Origin: Candidatus Aenigmatarchaeota archaeon
GTDB taxonomy: Archaea; EX4484-52; B79-G9
Assembly: GCA_023139785.1 (NCBI GenBank)
Contig: JAGLMX010000015.1
Span: 1 to 8,815 of the forward strand
Direction: 5' to 3'
DNA length: 8,815 nucleotides
The translations under genes were made by a program, and so were the position numbers. The notes beneath the pieces were generated by a model. It was not told the DNA's origin. It saw only the letters and a list, made by a program, of their open reading frames with translations, and searched no databases. This document shows positions 5,471 through 8,815 of the stretch, in pieces (position 1 is the first letter of the stretch; each line of letters begins with the position of its first letter).

Positions 5471-5499
5471 AAGAATCACGAGTATTTTGCAGCCAACCC

Positions 5500-5513
5500 T
5501 TTAATAATTATTT
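5500..5513. promoter_or_regulatory. AT-rich promoter core shared by tyrS and rtcA
   Basis: TTTAATAATTATTT contains the 10-base palindrome AATAATTATT (5503-5512). On the plus strand TTTAATAA (5500-5507) is centred 25.5 bases before the rtcA ATG. On the minus strand AATTATTA (5502-5509) is centred 26.5 bases before the tyrS GTG at 5479. No other TATA-like sequence lies in this short intergenic gap, so one core probably serves both genes. Confidence 0.6.
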
Positions 5514-5528
5514 GCGAATACTCAGCAT

Positions 5529-6563
5529 ATGCTTGAAATCGACGGCTCGTACCACGAAGGCGGCGGCCAGATACTGCGCACATCTGTTGCTCTTTCTTCT
5601 GTGACAAGGCGCCCGGTTCGTATAATCAACATACGCGCAAAAAGGTGCAATCCCGGCCTGTCTGCCCAACACCTTACAGCCATCAAGGCACTCGCGCGCT
5701 TTTCAGGAGCCCGGCTCGTGAACGCAAAAGCAGGTTCTACCGAAATAGAGTTCTTCCCGGGCGAGTTTATTGGCGGAAAGCATGATATTGACATCAAAAC
5801 CGCAGGAGCCATCTCTCTTGTGCTTCAAACTCTCACATTTCCGGCTGTTTTTTGTGGTAAAGAGCTATCCTTTGCCATAAAAGGCGGTACACACGTTCGC
5901 TGGAGCCCTCCAATGGATTACTTTACAGATATTTTTTGTTTTTTTCTGAAAAAACTCGGGATATCCATAAACGCAGAAGTAAAAAAATACGGTTTCTATC
6001 CAAAAGGCGGCGGCCTTGTAGAGATCTCGATAAAGCCAACAGAAACGCTCAAAAAAGCTGATTTTACAGAGCGCGGAAAAATGCGCTTCATCAATACAAA
6101 GAGCATCGCAACAGAAGGGCTCAAGGGAGCGCGCGTTGCCGAACGCCAGTCAGATGCACTCAAAAAAGCACTTAACAAAAAAGAGGTGCACTCAGAAACC
6201 GCATATGTCCATTCACTTTCCAATAGCTCTCACATTTTTGCAGGTATTTTCTATGAGAACGCAGCACTCGGCGCGCGGGCTCTTGGCGAGCGCGGCAAGC
6301 CTGCCGAAAAAGTAGGCACAGAAGCAGCAGATGCCATAAAGAAACAGATAGACTCAGGCGCGTGCCTTGACGAGTGGATGGCAGATCAGATTCTGCCATA
6401 TCTTGCGTTTTCCGGGGGCGCAGTTTCTGTCGCAAAAATAACATCCCATACACTGACAAATATCTGGGTAATTGAGCAGTTTTTAGGAAAAATGTTCTGT
6501 GTTAACGAAAAACAGAAAAGAATCTTTGTGTTAGGGCCTGCTAAACTGACGTCTAAAGGATGA
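5529..6563 (+). CDS. rtcA: RNA 3'-terminal phosphate cyclase
   Basis: RtcA converts RNA 3'-phosphates to 2',3'-cyclic phosphates using ATP through an enzyme-AMP intermediate, in RNA repair or processing. The 344-residue length is normal for the family. Visible landmarks are DGSYHEGGGQILRTSVALS (5-23), RCNPGLSAQHLT (39-50), the GGTHVRWSPPMDY segment (119-131), YPKGGGLVEI (157-166) and SHTLTN (306-311), where His307 corresponds to the nucleophilic histidine that is adenylylated. All are intact, so it should be active. The ATG at 5529 begins with the family start MLEIDGS and lies about 25 bases from the shared TATA core, which implies a leaderless mRNA. It stands alone; no RtcB ligase gene is in the window. 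The 71-base gap before the convergent GTPase gene has T-rich stretches that could end transcription. Confidence 0.97.
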   Translation: MLEIDGSYHEGGGQILRTSVALSSVTRRPVRIINIRAKRCNPGLSAQHLTAIKALARFSGARLVNAKAGSTEIEFFPGEFIGGKHDIDIKTAGAISLVLQTLTFPAVFCGKELSFAIKGGTHVRWSPPMDYFTDIFCFFLKKLGISINAEVKKYGFYPKGGGLVEISIKPTETLKKADFTERGKMRFINTKSIATEGLKGARVAERQSDALKKALNKKEVHSETAYVHSLSNSSHIFAGIFYENAALGARALGERGKPAEKVGTEAADAIKKQIDSGACLDEWMADQILPYLAFSGGAVSVAKITSHTLTNIWVIEQFLGKMFCVNEKQKRIFVLGPAKLTSKG

Positions 6564-6634
6564 ACTGCAAACATATATATTTTCATAACCTATGAAGTTA
6601 ATAGTTAGCTCAGGGAATCTACTTCATTTTTGTT

Positions 6635-7675
6635 TTATCTCCCTTGCTGAGGTGTGGGGCGGGTGCATTCTTCGGAGTGTGCCTGTCTTGCTCTCAGTTT
6701 TCGAGACTCCTTTTTTAGAAATATTTTCAACTCAGATATATTTTTGTCTGTTTTTACAGACGTTTCAAACACAACCTCTTTTTCAAAAAACTTTTGCGCG
6801 CGCGAAATCTCTTCTTTGCTCGCAAGGTCAAACTTGTTCAGGCACACAAAAAAATTCAGGCCCCCAAAGTTCTCTTTAAGTCCTCGAAACAAGGCGGCCT
6901 GCAATTCAAAAGAGTACCCTGATGCATCTGTCGGGTCAAAGATAAACACAAGCCCTTCTGCAATGTGCGTTATTGCAAGCATAGCTTGCATTTCGATTCG
7001 GTTTCTTTCCTCGAGCGCACGGTCAAGTAATCCTGGCGTGTCTATGAGTTGCACCTGTTTGTCAATGTATCCGAGAAGAAGTCCCTTTGTGGTGAATGGA
7101 TATGGCTGTATTTCTGGTTTTGCGCCAGTCAGTGCCTGTAAAACAGAAGATTTTCCCGCATTCGGTGCTCCTGCAAGCACAAAAGTCGGAAGTGGCATCA
7201 GACGCGGCAGGCGGCGAAGCTTTTTTCTCGAAGTCTCAAGTATGACAAGGTCTTTTCTAATATCTTTTACTACTGATGACGCCCTGCCGAAAAATTGCTT
7301 ACGAAACACAATCGCCTTTTCAGGCGTTGTTTTTGACATTTTTCTCCTGCAGGCGCCGCCAAGTGCGCGTATTTTCTTATCAGCCCAGCGCACAGAGTTA
7401 AGCGATTTCTTGAAATCATCTTTATTGACAGCGATTTCCGCAAGGTCTCGGTAAAACGGAGGAAGAAGTTCAAGTGATGGCATCATTTTGTTTATCTTGT
7501 CAAAGTGTTTTTTTAGTGCCTCTGCAAAGACAATGACTTTTGTTTTTTCAATAAGTTTTCCTGCACTTTTTTTGCTCCTTTTTGGGTCATAAGGCAATTT
7601 AACAGCCTTTGCGCGCAGAAAGGCGGAGTCAAGAAGCTCGGTCTCACTCATTATGTGCGTCATTTTGTGGAACAT
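6635..7675 (-). CDS. NOG1-like ribosome-assembly GTPase
   Basis: NOG1 proteins are Obg-related GTPases that help assemble the large ribosomal subunit. Residues 1-165 of this 346-residue protein are the helical N-terminal NOG1 domain, which in relatives inserts into the maturing subunit. The G domain follows: G1 GAPNAGKSS (169-177), G2 in YPFTTKG (192-198), G3 DTPG (212-215), G4 NKFD (280-283) and G5-like ETSVK (304-308). LLDRALEERNRIE (216-228), right after G3, is the NOG1 signature; the usual Pro is Ala here. The length fits archaeal NOG1, and the C-terminus ends in a basic tail. The ATG at 7675 is chosen because a TATA box is centred 26.5 bases upstream. The 80 in-frame residues upstream do not resemble the family and run across the promoter and start of the opposite gene. 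Confidence 0.94.
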   Translation of the reverse strand: MFHKMTHIMSETELLDSAFLRAKAVKLPYDPKRSKKSAGKLIEKTKVIVFAEALKKHFDKINKMMPSLELLPPFYRDLAEIAVNKDDFKKSLNSVRWADKKIRALGGACRRKMSKTTPEKAIVFRKQFFGRASSVVKDIRKDLVILETSRKKLRRLPRLMPLPTFVLAGAPNAGKSSVLQALTGAKPEIQPYPFTTKGLLLGYIDKQVQLIDTPGLLDRALEERNRIEMQAMLAITHIAEGLVFIFDPTDASGYSFELQAALFRGLKENFGGLNFFVCLNKFDLASKEEISRAQKFFEKEVVFETSVKTDKNISELKIFLKKESRKLRARQAHSEECTRPTPQQGR

Positions 7676-7697
7676 GAAGTATTGTTCTTTTTTTAGG

Positions 7698-7705
7698 AAT
7701 AAATA
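7698..7705 (-). promoter_or_regulatory. TATA box of the NOG1-like gene
   Basis: TATTTATT on the minus strand is centred 26.5 bases from the ATG at 7675, with CCT following and a TAGAC-TT-GTCTA inverted repeat (7704-7715) immediately upstream. The spacing implies a leaderless mRNA and fixes the start of the GTPase gene. Confidence 0.6.
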
Positions 7706-7715
7706 GACTTGTCTA
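7704..7715. promoter_or_regulatory. Small inverted repeat at the NOG1-like promoter
   Basis: TAGAC-TT-GTCTA is a perfect 5-base-arm inverted repeat lying over the upstream edge of the TATA box, where TFB contacts the BRE. It could be an operator, but arms this short also occur by chance. Confidence 0.35.
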
Positions 7716-7753
7716 AAAACCAGTCCTTTACTCGTTGCACATCCAAAAAAATC

Positions 7754-7761
7754 TTTATATG
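7754..7761 (+). promoter_or_regulatory. TATA box of the small winged-helix gene
   Basis: TTTATATG, preceded by an A-rich AAAAAAATC flank that suits a BRE, is centred 28.5 bases upstream of the ATG at 7786. This spacing supports that start over the in-frame ATG at 7759, which overlaps the TATA box itself. Confidence 0.65.
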
Positions 7762-7785
7762 TGCCAGCTGACACAATATCACTCA

Positions 7786-8010
7786 ATGCGCAAAAAAGAC
7801 ACCGATACCGAGGCAAGACGGCTCGCAAAAATAGTGTCAATTCTCCAGAGAACTCCTGGCGGATTGTGGGTGAGAGAGCTTGCAAGACAGGCAGGGCTTC
7901 ATTCAGAGACCACAAGAAGAATCGTCATCAGCCACCCGAAAATATTCACAGAATACGCAGATTTCACAAAATACGGCATTAAGCTCAAGATTGTGAAGCT
8001 TAAGAAATGA
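7786..8010 (+). CDS. Small basic winged-helix / HTH protein
   Basis: This 74-residue basic protein is nearly all one helix-turn-helix domain. RRLAKIVSILQRTPGGL (11-27) is helix 1, WVRELARQAGL (28-38) helix 2 and turn, and HSETTRRIVISH (39-50) the recognition helix. The segment 53-74 (IFTEYADF, GIKLKIVKLKK) looks like a wing with a basic tail. It is most likely a DNA-binding regulator; the target is unknown. There is no ligand domain or membrane segment. The start is the ATG at 7786, set by the TATA box 28.5 bases upstream; longer in-frame starts at 7759 and 7735 (TTG) overlap or precede that box. It is divergent from the NOG1-like gene and overlaps the DHH gene tail-to-tail by 11 bases. Confidence 0.85.
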   Translation: MRKKDTDTEARRLAKIVSILQRTPGGLWVRELARQAGLHSETTRRIVISHPKIFTEYADFTKYGIKLKIVKLKK

Positions 8011-8815
8011 GTTTCTTTTTTACTTTTTCAAGATATTTTATCGGAAAATACCCGCCTGCTGCGGGCGTGTGCCCCCCGCCAAGGGATTTTGGAAGGCCTG
8101 AAACCGCATGTCTCACAAGAGATGCCATTGATTTTTTCATATCCTGGCGCCTTGCCGATATATCAACCCTCTCTTTTCCCTTTTGGAGCACAAGAACCGT
8201 CTTGTTTGGATAAATCTCTTGTGAAAGCCTGTTTGAAAGCCGCGACTTTATGTTGTATTTTGACTCAAACACATAGAGAACAATATCATCAACAAACAGC
8301 GCATTATCGATGTGTTCGGCAATATGGTAGTGAATCTCCTTTTCAACAGCATATTTGTATTCAGAAAGCGGGCTTTCAAGAATAGTTCTCACATTCAGGG
8401 CCGGATAAAATATTTCAAACGATTTTTGTACGCCTTCTGTCCCTGCAGCAGCTCGCGCATAGGCAATAAGCGCCTCGGCATCCTTCAGGTCTTTGAGCTG
8501 CACCCCTGTTTTCTCAACACTTTCAATAAAATCACTCCATGTCTTGCCTGCATAGTCCCCGATTATCCCAATAGCAGTAATCCATGCAGGGCGCTCGCCA
8601 AGAATCTCAAAAAAGATGTCGTATGTGAGTTTTGTTGCAGGGTATTGCGATGGATCAATGTTTGAGGCAACATCTTCTGCCTTAATGACTGTTGTTTTTT
8701 CACTTGAAAGGTCTTTCTGCTTCAGGTGATGGTCAATTATCAGGATATCTGCAAATTTCTCAAGCGCCCGGATTGTTGCAGGAGTTCCGTCAACTGCAAG
8801 ATCTGTTATTATGAC
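8000..8815 (-). CDS. DHH/DHHA1-family phosphoesterase, C-terminal part (cut by right edge)
   Basis: The DHH superfamily includes RecJ-type exonucleases, oligoribonucleases and cyclic-dinucleotide phosphodiesterases that use two metal ions. The last 271 residues are visible. VIITDLAVDG (1-10) carries an aspartate of the second motif, ILIIDHHLK (24-32) is the DHH motif, the segment SNIDPSQYPATKLTYDIF (51-68) follows, and GIIGDY (83-88) is the fourth motif. The C-terminus has the DHHA1 substrate-binding signature GGGHTPAAGG (246-255). The N-terminus with the first DxD motif is beyond the right edge. There is no OB fold or membrane segment in the visible part. If roughly 60 residues are missing, the protein is about 330 residues, nearer to small archaeal DHH hydrolases than to full RecJ; the substrate cannot be assigned. 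A GTG at 8503 is internal, because the reading frame stays open to the window edge. Confidence 0.92.
   Translation of the reverse strand, partial: VIITDLAVDGTPATIRALEKFADILIIDHHLKQKDLSSEKTTVIKAEDVASNIDPSQYPATKLTYDIFFEILGERPAWITAIGIIGDYAGKTWSDFIESVEKTGVQLKDLKDAEALIAYARAAAGTEGVQKSFEIFYPALNVRTILESPLSEYKYAVEKEIHYHIAEHIDNALFVDDIVLYVFESKYNIKSRLSNRLSQEIYPNKTVLVLQKGKERVDISARRQDMKKSMASLVRHAVSGLPKSLGGGHTPAAGGYFPIKYLEKVKKKLIS
8002..8021 (+). terminator. Hairpin plus T-tract at the end of the small winged-helix gene
   Basis: AAGAAA (8002-8007) and TTTCTT (8012-8017) form a 6-base stem with a TGAG loop that contains the gene's TGA stop. Ts continue to 8021, and TACTTTTTC follows. The T-richness alone suits archaeal termination. 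The same bases encode the lysine-rich C-terminus of the DHH protein on the other strand, so the T-tract may partly reflect codons. Confidence 0.45.

Noticed and set aside
6592..6879. Possible small gene starting at 6592 after a TATATATTTT stretch
   Set aside because: The AT-rich stretch is only about 16 bases from the ATG, too near for a leaderless start, and most of the frame is antisense to the NOG1-like gene.
6654..7454. Long plus-strand open frame of 266 codons opposite the NOG1-like gene
   Set aside because: It is the antisense shadow of a gene with intact G1-G5 motifs. It is Ser/Phe/Arg-rich, resembles no family, and has no TATA box at a suitable distance.
7676..7915. 80-codon upstream extension of the NOG1-like frame
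   Set aside because: It crosses that gene's own TATA box and the promoter and start of the divergent winged-helix gene, and the added residues do not fit the NOG1 N-terminus.
8000..8503. A complete 167-codon gene starting at the GTG at 8503
   Set aside because: The frame stays open to the window edge and includes the DHH motif upstream of 8503, so the GTG is an internal valine.
8312..8665. Plus-strand open frame of 117 codons with several cysteines
   Set aside because: It is antisense to the DHH/DHHA1 coding region, which carries clear family motifs; there is no independent support.

Overview
The window reads as chromosomal DNA from an archaeon, probably a small-genome lineage such as a DPANN group, although the sequence alone cannot fix the phylum. 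Three things support this. The gene set is archaeal or archaeal/eukaryotic: a NOG1-type ribosome-assembly GTPase, a eukaryote/archaeal-type tyrosyl-tRNA synthetase, an RNA 3'-phosphate cyclase and a DHH phosphoesterase. The promoters are archaeal TATA boxes. Almost every first gene of a transcript starts about 25-30 bases downstream of its TATA box, which implies leaderless mRNAs. Genes are packed tightly on both strands, and no stretch over 300 bases lacks a gene. I saw no tRNA, rRNA, CRISPR array or insertion sequence.

Layout, left to right. (1) The N-terminal 241 residues of seryl-tRNA synthetase lie on the minus strand and run off the left edge. (2) Divergent from it is an unrecognised 271-residue protein with a coiled coil, a low-complexity linker encoded by a degenerate pentanucleotide DNA array, and a C-terminal winged helix. 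The two genes appear to share one TATA box lying exactly midway between their start codons. (3) Positions 1642-4289, minus strand, hold two adjacent toxin-antitoxin-like modules, each built around a nucleotidyltransferase: an AbiEi/AbiEii pair, and a HEPN-like gene followed by an MNT-type nucleotidyltransferase. Each module has its own TATA box with an inverted-repeat operator candidate on or beside it. (4) Next come tyrosyl-tRNA synthetase (minus) and, divergent from it, RNA 3'-terminal phosphate cyclase RtcA (plus), again around a shared AT-rich promoter core. (5) The NOG1-like GTPase (minus) converges on rtcA and diverges from a 74-residue winged-helix protein (plus). (6) The C-terminal 271 residues of a DHH/DHHA1 phosphoesterase (minus) run off the right edge and overlap the winged-helix gene tail-to-tail by 11 bases.

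The housekeeping genes concern translation, ribosome assembly and RNA ends. The two modules between them look like an acquired defence or stress-response islet, in visibly more A/T-rich DNA (judged by eye, not calculated). The least explained items are the pentamer-array winged-helix gene with a cluster of CATGAC hexamers beside the array, and the tandem 21-bp-spaced operators upstream of the HEPN/MNT module.
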